This document shows positions 16,382 to 25,391 of a stretch of DNA of 64,000 bases, in pieces (positions within the stretch are counted from its first letter, which is position 1; every line of letters starts with the position of its first letter). The stretch lies in NCBI RefSeq assembly GCF_014323705.1, contig NZ_JABVEC010000009.1, forward strand, positions 124,001 through 188,000. Reading direction: 5' to 3'. Source of the DNA: Actinomadura alba. Its GTDB lineage: Bacteria > Actinomycetota > Actinomycetes > Streptosporangiales > Streptosporangiaceae. The notes beneath the pieces are model-generated. The model saw only the letters and a program-made list of their open reading frames with translations, searched no databases and was not told the DNA's origin. The position numbers were made by a program, and so were the translations under genes.

Positions 16382-16869
16382 GCACGAGGCGCAAACGCGA
16401 CACAGGGCCTCCCTCGACCGGACCCGGCGAGAGGGACGTGCTCATCCGCTTCCTCGACTACCTGCGCGCCGCCGTCGCAGCCAAGGCCGAAGGGGTGCCG
16501 GAAACCCAGGCCCGCGTCCCCGGCGTGCCGTCCGGGACGAACCTGCTCGGGCTGATCAAGCACCTCACCTACGTGGAACGGCACTGGCTGCTCGGCCACG
16601 ACGTGGCCGACTGGCAAGCCACATTCCACCCCGCCCCAGATGACAGCACCGACACAATCCTCGCCACCTACCGAGAAACCATCACCGAAGCGAACAAGGA
16701 GATCGCTTCCTGGGACGACCTCACCGAACCAGGGCCCCGCCCGGCCGGCCGCGGCCGCCCGGGGCCGTCCCGGCGGTGGACACTGGCCCACCTGATCGAG
16801 GAAACCGCACGGCACGCAGGACACGCCGACATCCTGCGAGAGCTGATCGACGGCACCACCGGACGCTGA
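16378..16869 (+). CDS. DinB / DUF664 family protein
   Basis: The 163-residue protein has the four-helix-bundle pattern of the DinB/DUF664 superfamily: LIRFLDYLRAAVAAKAEG, then GTNLLGLIKHLTYVERHWLL with the first metal-binding His, and WTLAHLIEETARHAGHADIL carrying the His-x3-His-like pair at the C-terminus. Many relatives use a divalent metal and a thiol cofactor such as mycothiol in detoxification. Its start overlaps the preceding methyltransferase stop by 4 bp, so the two genes are coupled and may act on the same compound. Confidence 0.85.
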   Translation: MSTRRKRDTGPPSTGPGERDVLIRFLDYLRAAVAAKAEGVPETQARVPGVPSGTNLLGLIKHLTYVERHWLLGHDVADWQATFHPAPDDSTDTILATYRETITEANKEIASWDDLTEPGPRPAGRGRPGPSRRWTLAHLIEETARHAGHADILRELIDGTTGR

Positions 16870-16895
16870 AACACCGATCGGACCCACACCATCCA

Positions 16896-17123
16896 TCACC
16901 GGGCACCACGACGAACTGTCGCGGCGCACAGCGCCACCCTCGAGTTCACCAGATCCAGCAGAGGGACGTCGTGCTGCAACCCGACCGACAGGGCGACCGC
17001 GTAGATGTCCATCAGTCCGGCGGAGGTCTGGCCTTGCTTGCCCCATCGGATGAAAACCTCGCCCACGGTTCCGCCTTCACGGCCGTTGGCGGTCAAGTAG
17101 AACCGCTCCCCGCCGATGGTCAC
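16896..17123 (-). CDS. Small TSCPD-domain protein (ribonucleotide-reductase-like), possibly truncated
   Basis: The 75-residue product reads GERFYLTANGREGGTVGEVF, IRWGKQGQTSAGLMDIYAVA and LSVGLQHDVPLLDLV, the pattern of the TSCPD domain found at the C-terminus of B12-dependent ribonucleotide reductases and in stand-alone actinobacterial proteins. After the domain core the sequence becomes basic (SRVALCAATVRRGAR) and stops, shorter than usual stand-alone forms, so the 3' end may be replaced. The role of such separate domains is not known. It is isolated between the DinB gene and a broken kinase gene. Confidence 0.55.
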   Translation of the reverse strand: MTIGGERFYLTANGREGGTVGEVFIRWGKQGQTSAGLMDIYAVALSVGLQHDVPLLDLVNSRVALCAATVRRGAR

Positions 17124-17200
17124 CGAGCTCGTGTGGCCTGCGCCGCCAAGGCATGTGCCGTTGCGTCGTCGGGCCGGGCGGGTGGGTCATACCGCCCGCG

Positions 17201-18672
17201 TCATCCGGCGCTGCGCCAGCGCGGTTGCTCCTCTCCTGCCTTGCGAATGCAGCGCATGGGCGTTCCCGCGCTCGTGACGCCCGTCGCTCCCTCGGGCGAG
17301 CACCACGCACCGGGTGTGACGACCTTGGGGGTCGCGGACGGCGATGACCGGGTCGCGCTCGGGCTGGGCCGTGGCCTCTGGGAGGTCGGCGTCCCCGCCG
17401 GTCTTTGGTGAGACGTCCGGTGAGGGGACGGGATTCGCGGGGTCGCCCGGTCGGTGGGCACGGCCTGGCTCGGCGGTGCCACAACCTCGGGCGCGGAGGG
17501 ATGGGAGGGCACCCCAAACGGCTCCGTGGATGGTGGCGCGGACGGTGCCGCGGACGACGGCAAGGTCTGGGCTACAGGGGCCCCGTCGGTGACGGTGCCC
17601 CGCAGCGCGAAACCGCTCGCGACGCAGATCGCCGCCAGCGCGAGACCGCCGATGGCCAGAAGCCGGTTCCGTCGGGACTTCGCGTTTCCTGGCCGGCGCA
17701 TAGGTCCGGGTGTCTGCGGGTACGGTTCGCTCCCATGGCCGGTGAACGGCTGCCGCGGTGTGAGTGTGTTCGCCGGCACAGGCTGCCCCGGCGTGGTGTG
17801 GGGCGGAACCCCGCGCTCGGCCGGAGCATGCCCGTGCGACGCCATCGAGGGGTGCGGTGCCGAGGCCGGCTCCCCGGCGAGAGCGGCGAGCGCCTCGACC
17901 AGTGCGAGAGCGTCCGGTCTGTGGGCCGGATCCCGGCTCAGCGCCGACCGCACCAGCGGCAGCAGCGGCAACGGAACTCCGTCCAGGTCCGCCCTGCCTT
18001 CCAGCACGTTGGCGATGACGGCCTTCAGGCTGCCCGAGCCGAACGGCGAGCGGCCGGTGGCGGCGAACGCGACCGTGGCCGCCCACGCGTAGACGTCCGA
18101 CGCCGCCGTTGCCGGGCGGTCGTCAAAACCTCCGGCGCCATGTACCCGGGCGTTCCGGCCACCATGCCGGTCTGGGTGAGGGACGTCGCGTCGGCGGACT
18201 GGGCGATGCCGAAGTCGATGACGACCGGCTCACCGTCGACGAGCATCGTGTTGCCGGGCTTCAGGTCACGATGCACGACCCCGGCCTGGTGAATCGCGAC
18301 CAGGGCCCTCGACAGGCCCAGCACGAACCGCCGCAGCGCGTCACCGCGCAGCGGCCCGCCCTGCGCGATCACCTCGTCGAGTTGCTGCCCCTTGATGAAG
18401 CGCGTTACGACGAAGGGGTGATCCGCGATCGCATCACCGTCGAGCACATCGGCCACATGGGGGCTGCGCACCCGCCGCATCGTGTCGATCTCGCGTGCCA
18501 GCCGCTGCCGCGCGGTCGGGTCGCCCACCAGCTCCGGCTTGAGCATCTTGATCGCGACGTCACGGCCCGCCGGATCGGTCGCGCGGTAGACCACCCCCAT
18601 GCCGCCCGCGCCCAGCCGGCGAAGCTCGCGGTACGGCCCTACGCTGTCAGGCGGTTCTCCTTCAATGATCAT
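17201..18672 (-). pseudogene. Ser/Thr protein kinase with C-terminal membrane segment, frameshifted
   Basis: From the ATG at 18672 an intact kinase domain can be read: YRELRRLGAGGMGVVYRA, VAIKMLKPEL, VVHRDLKPGNTMLVDGEP, VIDFGIAQS, then GTPGYMAPEV. Just after APEVL the frame is lost near 18120. One missing base would restore DDRPATAASDVYAWAATVAF and a total of 490 residues. The rest (ALSRDPAHRPDALALVEALA, a membrane helix LAIGGLALAAICVASGF and a Pro/Ser-rich extracellular part) is intact in the second frame. The layout is that of PknB-like receptor kinases. It is either a recent mutation or an assembly error. Confidence 0.8.
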
Positions 18673-18807
18673 GACGTCGCACACCCTACCGAGGGTGGCC
18701 ATAAGTTCGCCGGGAGTGTTCACATTTTTCCGCCACTCAGGGGGCGGCCGACTCGGCGGATACCTTGATCGTGCCCAACCGGCCCGACGTCGACGTGCCG
18801 CTCCGCC

Positions 18808-18900
18808 CAGCGCGGCCGCCCTCGATCTCGGGCTGCACATCGTCCGCCGCGACCACGGCGCCGAGGTCGCCGCCTCGGTCGGCCGACGGCTCGTCTTCAC
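18808..18900 (+). pseudogene. Possible remnant of a GlxA-type AraC regulator
   Basis: A short plus-strand stretch encodes AAALDLGLHIVRRDHGAEVA followed by ASVGRRLV, which resembles the end of the DJ-1-like domain of GlxA-family AraC regulators (consensus 'agiDLcLHvVRrDHGaavA..vaRRlVv'). It then runs into unrelated residues. The surrounding 18673-19056 holds no complete gene; the downstream plus-strand sequence is also open but unrecognised. Probably a decayed fragment. Confidence 0.35.
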
Positions 18901-19056
18901 GACCGAAGTGATGCTCAGCCAGGGCCGGGTCCGCGAGGCGAGCCGAACTGGGCTGGAATCCCTGCCTGCTTCCCAGCCTGGACGACGTCACGTCCGTACG
19001 CGCCCTCAGCAAGGCCGCCACGATCCGCTATGGCCTTCGGCCGCACGTCGGCCGCT

Positions 19057-19542
19057 TCAGCGAGGCGTGTCCTGGCTGGAGTCGTAGTCCGGGCGCGGTG
19101 TCAGGCGGATGATCGGCAGCTCACGGTCGGTCTTGTCCTGGTAGGCGGCGAACCGGGGCGAGGCGGCAGTGATCTGCTTCCACGCGGCGGCACGTTCGGC
19201 GCCGTGCAACTGCTCGGCGACCACCGCGATGGTGCGGCCGTCGACCTCGATGCGGACCTGGTCGGGGTGGGCGGCGATGTTGTAGTACCAGGCCGGGTTC
19301 CCCGCCGCGCCGGCCGCCGAGGCCACGATCAGCCGGCTGCCGTCGGGGCCGGGGAACCAGCCGACCGGGGTGGTGCGCTCGGCCCCGCTCTTGCGGCCGA
19401 TAGTCGTCAGGATCAGGGCGTTGAAGCCCATGGCCTTGCCGCTCTTGCGGATCTTGCGGGCGATCAGAGTGTTCATCCAGCGAAGCAGCCGCCCGGCGGG
19501 CTGGCGGGTCCCGCGGGTCCCCGTGGGCGTGTCGAAACTCAT
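19057..19542 (-). CDS. F420-dependent nitroreductase-family (Ddn-like) oxidoreductase
   Basis: The 161-residue protein matches the deazaflavin-dependent nitroreductase family (split-barrel fold): MGFNALILTTIGRKSG, then TTPVGWFPGPDGSRLIVASA, GNPAWYYNIAAHPDQVRIEV, and the late AAWKQITAASPRFAAYQDKT with the family's final DR-LPIIRL strand. Such enzymes use reduced F420 to reduce quinones or nitro compounds. It lies 160 bp downstream of a second F420-type gene of the same orientation, and both are divergent from a MarR gene, suggesting a stress-response unit. Confidence 0.88.
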   Translation of the reverse strand: MSFDTPTGTRGTRQPAGRLLRWMNTLIARKIRKSGKAMGFNALILTTIGRKSGAERTTPVGWFPGPDGSRLIVASAAGAAGNPAWYYNIAAHPDQVRIEVDGRTIAVVAEQLHGAERAAAWKQITAASPRFAAYQDKTDRELPIIRLTPRPDYDSSQDTPR

Positions 19543-19701
19543 GTGACTTCTCCTTGACGGCTCTGAGGCCTCTCGTCGCTGTCGGCGCGGTTACGGCTGG
19601 GGGGTGAGGGCGGCGGGGTTTCAGAGGGGGTGGGATAGCGGTGGCCGGCCGCAAACCCTCGGGCGCGGCCGGCCACCGCCATGTCCACCGCCATGCCACC
19701 G

Positions 19702-20124
19702 TTACCGGCTCGCCGGGGGCTGGTGGACGGTGCGCTGGACGACGACCTGCCGGTCGTGGGTGAACGCCTGCCCCTCCAGGTTGAAGCTCCACGACAGGGT
19801 GGGGGTGATTCTCATGTACGGGGCGTTCCCGAACTGGCCCTGGCGCTGGACCAACTCCGCCTCGCCGTAGATGCGCAGATAACGCGGCGTCCACGGATCG
19901 GTGGAGACCAGATCGTCGATGACGATCGCGACCTTGGAGTTGCCGGCCTCCACGTTGCGGAACTTGCGGGTCTTGGCCGGGTCCATGCCGCCCACATACA
20001 CGTGGGTGCCGTCGAATTCGAACCCCACCGGCGCCACGTCCGGCTGCCAGTCAGGACCCACCGTGGCGATCCGGGCCAGCGGCTGCGACCGCAGATACGC
20101 GGCCTCTTCCTGGGTAAACGACAC
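19702..20124 (-). CDS. PPOX-class F420-dependent oxidoreductase
   Basis: The 140-residue split-barrel protein starts at the GTG at 20124, preceded by AAGGAGG at ideal spacing. Family features are FTQEEAAYLRSQPLARIATV, DVAPVGFEFDGTHVYVGG, and KTRKFRNVEAGNSKVAIVID, which form the cofactor-binding barrel, and LRIYGEAEL. It probably oxidises or reduces a small substrate with F420. It is divergent from the MarR gene, with a perfect dyad between them, so expression is likely MarR-controlled. The downstream gene is a Ddn-type F420 enzyme. Confidence 0.88.
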   Translation of the reverse strand: MSFTQEEAAYLRSQPLARIATVGPDWQPDVAPVGFEFDGTHVYVGGMDPAKTRKFRNVEAGNSKVAIVIDDLVSTDPWTPRYLRIYGEAELVQRQGQFGNAPYMRITPTLSWSFNLEGQAFTHDRQVVVQRTVHQPPASR

Positions 20125-20167
20125 TCCGAGTCCTCCTTGTCGACTCGCGGCCAGCACACGCCCGTAC

Positions 20168-20202
20168 TAGTTAACCAAGAGTACTGTACGCGACGTTAAC
20201 TA
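20168..20202. promoter_or_regulatory. Inverted repeat between MarR and F420 genes, probable MarR operator
   Basis: TAGTTAAC (20168-20175) and GTTAACTA (20195-20202) form a perfect 8-bp inverted repeat, each half containing the palindrome GTTAAC, in an AT-rich intergenic region of 95 bp between divergent genes. The spacing of 27 bp between half-site starts suggests either one extended site or two separate sites for a MarR dimer. Confidence 0.6.
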
Positions 20203-20219
20203 TATTTCCCGTGTACTAT

Positions 20220-20765
20220 ATGGCGGTGGACAAGGCGGGGCAAATGATCGCAGCGACACACGCCGCAGGGCCCGGATGCGCGGCCGACCGGCCGCCCCTC
20301 AGCACGCTGGCGGCGGACATGGACGTCGCGACCGGGCTGGTGCAGCTGACCAGCCTGGTCCAGGGCATCTACGCGCGCGTGTCCGAACGCCACGAGCTGA
20401 CCCCGGTCCAGGCCAAACTGCTTTGCGTGCTGCTGGACGGGCCCCGGGGCATGGCCGACCTCGCCCAGTGCTTCGGTGTGGAAAAAGCCGCCCTCACCGG
20501 CCTGATGGACCGCGCCGAACGCCGCGGCCTGGCCCAGCGGGCCCCCGTCGCCGGCGACCGGCGCGCCCTGCAGGCCACCCTCACCGCCACCGGCCGCCAG
20601 ACCGCGCACGCCTTCCACACCGAGGTCAGCGCCGAACTCAGCCACCTCACCACCGCACTCGACCCCGCCGACCGCGAGCACTTCCGCGCCACAATGGCCG
20701 GCATCATCCAACGCTGCCGGAACGCCTCCGGCTCCTCCAACTCCGCGATGCAGACCCGAACATAG
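20220..20765 (+). CDS. MarR family transcriptional regulator
   Basis: The 181-residue protein has a winged HTH: LTPVQAKLLCVLLDGPRGMA, DLAQCFGVEKAALTGLMDRA, then the wing RRGLAQRAPVAGDRRALQAT and the usual LTATGR. The N-terminal 40 residues are extra. The ATG at 20220 is preferred; an in-frame GTG at 20211 would add three codons. It is divergent from the F420 oxidoreductase and probably represses both directions through the GTTAAC dyad, responding to phenolic or redox-active compounds as MarR proteins often do. Confidence 0.88.
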   Translation: MAVDKAGQMIAATHAAGPGCAADRPPLSTLAADMDVATGLVQLTSLVQGIYARVSERHELTPVQAKLLCVLLDGPRGMADLAQCFGVEKAALTGLMDRAERRGLAQRAPVAGDRRALQATLTATGRQTAHAFHTEVSAELSHLTTALDPADREHFRATMAGIIQRCRNASGSSNSAMQTRT

Positions 20766-21190
20766 GAACGTCGCCGGGGGCCATGGACTCGCGAGGACGT
20801 CACCGGGCGCCGGCCATCGTGTTCGACGGAACCGCGGGATGTGAGACTTGGCGTCGAGTCGACACTTTCGGCGGAGGCACCTTAATGAGTCGTCGAAGAA
20901 CGACGTGACCTGCCGCGTCGTCGCGAGGGAGAGCGCCGGGTACGAAGGCCGATGTGAGTGGACTTCGCGGACTCACCCTGACCCGGTCGGCCGCAACCCC
21001 GGTCCGGCGTCCCCCCGCATCTCCCTGACTCGGGGAGCATCCCAGTGCAACTGCGAGCGGCAGGCGCTGCGTCAATGGCACGACGCTGGGCAGGTGAAGT
21101 GTGAGGACCGCGGGCCGGCCGTGTCGAACGAGGAGAACGGGCGGGATCAGCAGCTCGCGATAGCCACCCCATGAGGAAGGCGAGAGCTTC
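20766..21190. other. Intergenic region, no gene recognised
   Basis: About 425 bases follow the MarR gene. A minus-strand frame of 187 codons spans it and continues through the next gene, but its composition and lack of a start signal mark it as a shadow. No repeat or regulatory site stands out apart from a likely ribosome binding site (GGAAGGCGAG) at the right edge for the following gene. Confidence 0.3.
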
Positions 21191-21484
21191 ATGACCGATG
21201 GTCTCAAACTGCCCAGCGGGATCACACTTCCGGTCGCGTCGGGGCAGACAGCCGAACAGGTGCTCTGGCTCCACCAGTTCACCTCGCTCAGCGAGGGGGT
21301 CTGCCCGTTGTGCAGCACCCGGCTGACCGAGGCCCAGGCCGATTCGGCCCAGACGCCCGGCACGGGTCGGCCGTGGCTGTATTGCGCGGGCTGCCCCTGC
21401 TATTGGCAGGTCGATGTCCACGCACGTGATCTCAGATGGGAGGCGTGGTGGGCATGGGAGGGGAGAGCGCCTTCTCTTTTCTGA
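21191..21484 (+). CDS. Small cysteine-rich hypothetical protein
   Basis: The 97-residue product has a CPLC pair (GVCPLCSTRL) and a second CAGC pair (WLYCAGCPCYW), spaced about 35 residues apart, which could bind one zinc as a zinc ribbon. The rest is rich in Trp. AGGAAGGCGAG lies upstream of the ATG. There is no signal peptide. No family was recognised; the lone position gives no functional hint. Confidence 0.6.
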   Translation: MTDGLKLPSGITLPVASGQTAEQVLWLHQFTSLSEGVCPLCSTRLTEAQADSAQTPGTGRPWLYCAGCPCYWQVDVHARDLRWEAWWAWEGRAPSLF

Positions 21485-21748
21485 GGCTCCTGCGGTAGTC
21501 GACCCGGTCTAACCGACGCCGATGAGCGCCATCGTCCCGAGCCGTACGACTCCCACCGGAGGAGGCCAAATGATCGGTCCCGGGCAGCGACGCCGCGCTC
21601 CAGGCGCTGTCGGCCGCTGTGAACGGATGCACTCCGGGTGCTTCAGAACAGCTCGCGTTTCATCGTCGTCCTGCGGCTCCGACGCGACTCTGCTGAAGAG
21701 TCGGCCGCTCACGCCGCTGCCCACCAGCCACAGCCAAGGGGCTGGATC

Positions 21749-22276
21749 ATGGACGATGGTGCGCACACCCGGGAACTGGCTGACGCATTCATTCGGTACA
21801 TGGACGAGAGCCGGTACGGCGATTACAGTTCGAACGCCCGTGACCTGGCACGCAACCTCGCACGGGCCTACGACCTGGGCTCCGGCGACGCCCGTGACTT
21901 CGTCTCGGACGCCTCTCCCTGGATCGGTCAAGAACGCCTTTCCCAGGCTCAGAATGACGCCATCGACGCCCAAAAGAAGTACTCCTTCTATGCAGTCGCC
22001 GGTGACCATGTGCGCGGGATCATCCGCAGCATCAACCGCGACCTGGCCCGCGAGGCGGCCGCTGCTCGCGCGCGGGGTGCATCCCGGGTGACCGGCATCT
22101 CGCGTCGCCTGGTCGAACTGGCCGTGCGGTTGGCCATCGAGCCGAAGCGCCGGAGGCAATACTGGTCCGATCTGGACCAGCTGGCGCGTGGTGCCCGCCC
22201 GCGCCGCGCCAAACTGCGTTACGCCGTCAGGGCGCTGCTTCGGGAGCTGAGATCGTTGGCGCGGTCCAGCTCATGA
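21749..22276 (+). CDS. Hypothetical basic alpha-helical protein
   Basis: From the ATG at 21749 (MDDGAHTRELADAF) 175 residues are encoded, with AAGGGG upstream. The first half is acidic and helical; the C-terminal half has many Arg residues (AAARARGASRVTGISRRLVE, RRAKLRYAVRALLRELR). No motif of a known enzyme or DNA-binding fold is evident. Longer upstream frames lack a ribosome binding site. It ends 146 bp before the deaminase gene on the same strand. Confidence 0.55.
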   Translation: MDDGAHTRELADAFIRYMDESRYGDYSSNARDLARNLARAYDLGSGDARDFVSDASPWIGQERLSQAQNDAIDAQKKYSFYAVAGDHVRGIIRSINRDLAREAAAARARGASRVTGISRRLVELAVRLAIEPKRRRQYWSDLDQLARGARPRRAKLRYAVRALLRELRSLARSSS

Positions 22277-22422
22277 TCCGGCACCGTACGAGGCACTGCA
22301 TCGAACGCCGCACTCGCTCGAGTGCGTGGCAGGGCCAGCCTCTAGGGGAAGTTGACCAATCTGCGTCAGGTTTGAGCTTAATTGCTGGCTTGGGGTGTTC
22401 TGGCGCTGTTAGCTTCCCGGCC

Positions 22423-23436
22423 ATGACCGTCACAGATGACTTCATCAACGCGTTGCCCAAGGTCGAACTTCACGTTCATCTGGTCGGTTCCGCGTCCGTT
22501 CCTACCGTGCTGGAGCTCGCCCGGCGGCACACCGGCCACCGCGTACCGACCGACGAGGCGGCCCTGCGGGAGTTCTGCGAGTTCCGCGACTTTCCGCACT
22601 TCGCCGAGGTCTACTTCGCGGTCAACGGCCTCGTACGGGAGCCGAAGGACGTCGCGACGCTGGTCACCGGCGTGGCCCGGGACCTGGCCGCGCAGAATGT
22701 CCGGTACGTCGAGCTGACGGTGACGCCGTTCTCACACGTATCGGTGGGTATGACGATGCCGGCCGTGACCGAGGCGCTCGACCAGGCCGCCCGCGAGGTC
22801 GCCGACCGGATCGAGGTCGCGTACATCTTCGACATCCCCGGCGAGTTCGGGGACGAGGCCGCCCGCGCCACCGCCGACCACGCGCTGAACCACCCGCCCG
22901 AGAAGCTCGTCGGCTTCGGCATCGGCGGCATCGAACAGGACCGCCTCGGGCACGAGAAGGCGATCCGGGACGCGTTCCGCGCCGCGGTCGCGGCGGGCCT
23001 GCACAGCGTGCCGCACGCCGGAGAGATGACCGGCCCGGAGACGATCTGGGAGGCGATCCGGGGTCTGAAGGCGGAGCGGATCGGACACGGCATCAGCTGC
23101 CTGGACGACCCGGAGCTCGTCGCGTACCTACGGGAGACACAGCTTCCACTCGAGATATGCCCGACCTCCAACGTGTGCACCAAGCAGGTGCCGGACATCG
23201 CAGCGCACCCACTCCCCCGCATGCTCGCCGAGGGCCTGTACGTGACGCTGAACAGCGACGACCCGCCCATGTTCGACACGACGCTGACGAACGAGTACCG
23301 CGTGGCGGCACGCGACCTGGGTCTTGGCCGGAAGGACCTCGCCAACCTGGCTCGTAACGGCGTCCGCGCCTCATTCCTGCCCGAGGACCGCAAGCAGGCC
23401 ATCCTCACCGAGATCGACGCCATCGAGCCCACCTGA
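22423..23436 (+). CDS. Adenosine deaminase family hydrolase
   Basis: The 337-residue TIM-barrel protein has all metal and catalytic motifs of the family: LPKVELHVHLVGS with the first HxH pair, HAGEMTGPETIW with the catalytic Glu, RIGHGISCLDD, CPTSNVCT, and LNSDDPPMFDTTLTNEY with the metal-binding Asp. HVHLVGS replaces the common HLHLEGS. It deaminates an adenine-containing nucleoside; relatives include adenosine deaminase, aminodeoxyfutalosine deaminase of the alternative menaquinone route, and cytokinin-type adenine deaminases, which cannot be separated by eye. The start ATG lies after a weak ribosome binding site. It appears monocistronic. Confidence 0.88.
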   Translation: MTVTDDFINALPKVELHVHLVGSASVPTVLELARRHTGHRVPTDEAALREFCEFRDFPHFAEVYFAVNGLVREPKDVATLVTGVARDLAAQNVRYVELTVTPFSHVSVGMTMPAVTEALDQAAREVADRIEVAYIFDIPGEFGDEAARATADHALNHPPEKLVGFGIGGIEQDRLGHEKAIRDAFRAAVAAGLHSVPHAGEMTGPETIWEAIRGLKAERIGHGISCLDDPELVAYLRETQLPLEICPTSNVCTKQVPDIAAHPLPRMLAEGLYVTLNSDDPPMFDTTLTNEYRVAARDLGLGRKDLANLARNGVRASFLPEDRKQAILTEIDAIEPT

Positions 23437-23626
23437 CCCGCCACGGAGGTCCTCCCGGCTGGACGCTTCCGGTTTCGGGTCCGACCGAGGCAACCCGGCC
23501 GGGTGTCCGCGGGTGCAATAGGTGTGGAAGCAGATGGATTCGCAAAGTATTACCCGCCTTCCCCCCCGGCTCGGCGGGCCGTGCGGGCGAGGTTTGATGT
23601 CGTGACCCCGGAGTACCATCGAGGCC

Positions 23627-23965
23627 ATGACGTCCGTACCGGAGCCGGTGACCCAGGATCCCCTCGCTCTGGCCAGGCGGCTTAACACCGAACGCAGCCC
23701 GAGGATCATTCGGGAAGCGCTGCCCGCCGACCAGCGGGCCAAGTTCGACGATCAGTATCGCAAGGCCCTGGCCGAGGCCGCCGAGGTGTACGACCTGACC
23801 GGCGTGCACACGCTGATCGAGCGGTGGCTCGGTGTCGCCATGCTGCATGCCACCGGGCGGTATGAGGCGATCATGGCCACGGTGGAGGCGGTACGAGCCG
23901 GCGAGGTGGCCGTGGCCCCGGTCGACGTCGGGCGGCTGCGGGCACTGGCCGACGAGCGGGGCTAG
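23627..23965 (+). CDS. DUF6247-type protein, antitoxin candidate
   Basis: The 112-residue protein is helical and acidic, with RIIREALPADQRAKFDDQYR near residue 27, ALAEAAEVYDLTGVHTLIER in the middle and WLGVAMLHATGRY towards the end, the pattern of the actinobacterial DUF6247 family. Members are often followed by a small beta-rich protein, as here, where the next ATG directly follows the stop. That pairing, the size and the acidic charge suggest a toxin-antitoxin-like unit with this as the antitoxin. That function is an inference. Confidence 0.7.
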   Translation: MTSVPEPVTQDPLALARRLNTERSPRIIREALPADQRAKFDDQYRKALAEAAEVYDLTGVHTLIERWLGVAMLHATGRYEAIMATVEAVRAGEVAVAPVDVGRLRALADERG

Positions 23966-24220
23966 ATGTACAAGGTCAACTCGACCCCCGAAGCCCTGGA
24001 GATCGTCGATGACCTACCCCGTGAAGCCCTCCTCGCCTACGCGGAGTTGTGCGTGGCACTGGAGACGGCGCCTTGGAGCTTCCCGCCGGTCAGCGCAGAC
24101 AGCCCCGATGGGGCGTTCCGCCGAGCCGACGTCGGCCCGGACGGTCTGCTGTGGGTGTTCTTCGTGATCATGGAGCACGCCTGCGAGGTAACGGTGGTGC
24201 GGGTTACCTGGCTGGGGTGA
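23966..24220 (+). CDS. Small protein paired with DUF6247, toxin candidate
   Basis: The 84-residue product starts at the base after the preceding stop codon. It has an N-terminal helix (EALEIVDDLPREALLAYAEL) and a beta-rich C-terminal part (GPDGLLWVFFVIMEHACEVT then VVRVTWLG), a layout like the RelE/ParE fold. No active-site set could be confirmed. The ending VxVVRVTW is common in ParE-like proteins of actinobacterial TA pairs. Confidence 0.6.
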   Translation: MYKVNSTPEALEIVDDLPREALLAYAELCVALETAPWSFPPVSADSPDGAFRRADVGPDGLLWVFFVIMEHACEVTVVRVTWLG

Positions 24221-24316
24221 TGTCTGTCCGGTGACCAACTGGCGACGCCCTTGTCGAGCACTTCGTCCCTTGAATCGCGATGTGGGTACCCGCCGCTTTC
24301 GGGACGGTGCCGACCA

Positions 24317-25381
24317 TCAGTTGACCGGGTTGGTGGTCCAATTCGCCTCATCGGTGCCCAGGACCGTCGTCCTGTGGAACAGGCCGGCGATTCCGCCGGT
24401 CTTGTTGAGCTTCGCCAGGACCGAGCCCGTCGCGTTAACGGTGACGTCGAAGCCGTTGACTCCGTAGACGAGCAGGTATTTCGGCGTTCGGAAGGCGGAG
24501 TATCCACCCAGCTTCGTGTTGGGAGGATCTTTGACGAATGCGCCGGTCGACTTTATGACGTCTATCGACAGAAAGGACGACGGCCCCGCGACGATGAAGC
24601 TCATCGAAGCACTGACCTCACCGAGAACGTCCTTGTTGAGCACCGTCCGGCTCGGCGTCAACCCGCCGGGCACACCGTCCACGTGCAGCGGCATCGCGAT
24701 GGGGCGGGTGCCGCCGAATGTCGCAGACCTGGCGATCTTGTACGCCGTCCTGGTCAGCTCGGCGGTGGTGCCGTGCAGCCCGACACCCTGTAGGTTGGCC
24801 CAGCTCTTCGGGGCGTACTGCCAGCGCAGCTCGAACGATGACTGCCCGGATGGGTTCGGCTTGGAGATCCAGTAGGCGGTGCGGCCGTTGATGGGTGCGG
24901 CGCGAATCCGCTTGGCCCGGACTCGACCGGGCAGGTACGGCAGCATCGGCTCCTTACCGGGCGCGTAGGCGGTGAGGGTCACGCTGCCGGCCTTGCCTGC
25001 GTCCGCGCTGACCTCGAAGAAGTGCGGCCCCTGGTGGTCGGCGATGTATCTGTTGGCGTGCATGCCGCGCGGCAGCCAGCCGAAGGCGGCGCGTTCCACC
25101 AGCAGGTCGGTGTACGCGGCGGGAGCGGTGCGCAACTGGGTGGGGCGGTCGCCGACCTGGGTGGCAACGACCACGGCCACGGCGGCGGCGATGGCGGCCA
25201 CGCCACCGGCGAGCAGCATGCGGCGTACCCGACCGAAACGTCGGCCCGCCCTTACGGCAACCGACCACCCAGGCGAGGATCCGATATTCCCCAGCAGTCG
25301 CTCCCGGCCGGTGTCCAGGCGCTGCCGCGATGGGATCGGGGCATGAGCGCGCATCGTGCGAACCAGATCCAGATCATTCAC
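24317..25381 (-). CDS. CU044_5270-type membrane protein, sigma-factor partner
   Basis: The 354-residue protein has a cytoplasmic N-terminal section starting MNDLDLVRTMRAHAPIPS, one membrane helix (MLLAGGVAAIAAAVAVVVA) and a large outer domain (RAAFGWLPRGMHANRY onward). This is the layout of proteins encoded just after an ECF-type sigma factor in many actinomycetes, where they probably act as anti-sigma factors or signal sensors. It starts 10 bp after the sigma stop, so the two are one operon. The stimulus is unknown. Confidence 0.8.
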   Translation of the reverse strand: MNDLDLVRTMRAHAPIPSRQRLDTGRERLLGNIGSSPGWSVAVRAGRRFGRVRRMLLAGGVAAIAAAVAVVVATQVGDRPTQLRTAPAAYTDLLVERAAFGWLPRGMHANRYIADHQGPHFFEVSADAGKAGSVTLTAYAPGKEPMLPYLPGRVRAKRIRAAPINGRTAYWISKPNPSGQSSFELRWQYAPKSWANLQGVGLHGTTAELTRTAYKIARSATFGGTRPIAMPLHVDGVPGGLTPSRTVLNKDVLGEVSASMSFIVAGPSSFLSIDVIKSTGAFVKDPPNTKLGGYSAFRTPKYLLVYGVNGFDVTVNATGSVLAKLNKTGGIAGLFHRTTVLGTDEANWTTNPVN

Positions 25382-25391
25382 GGTCGGTACC

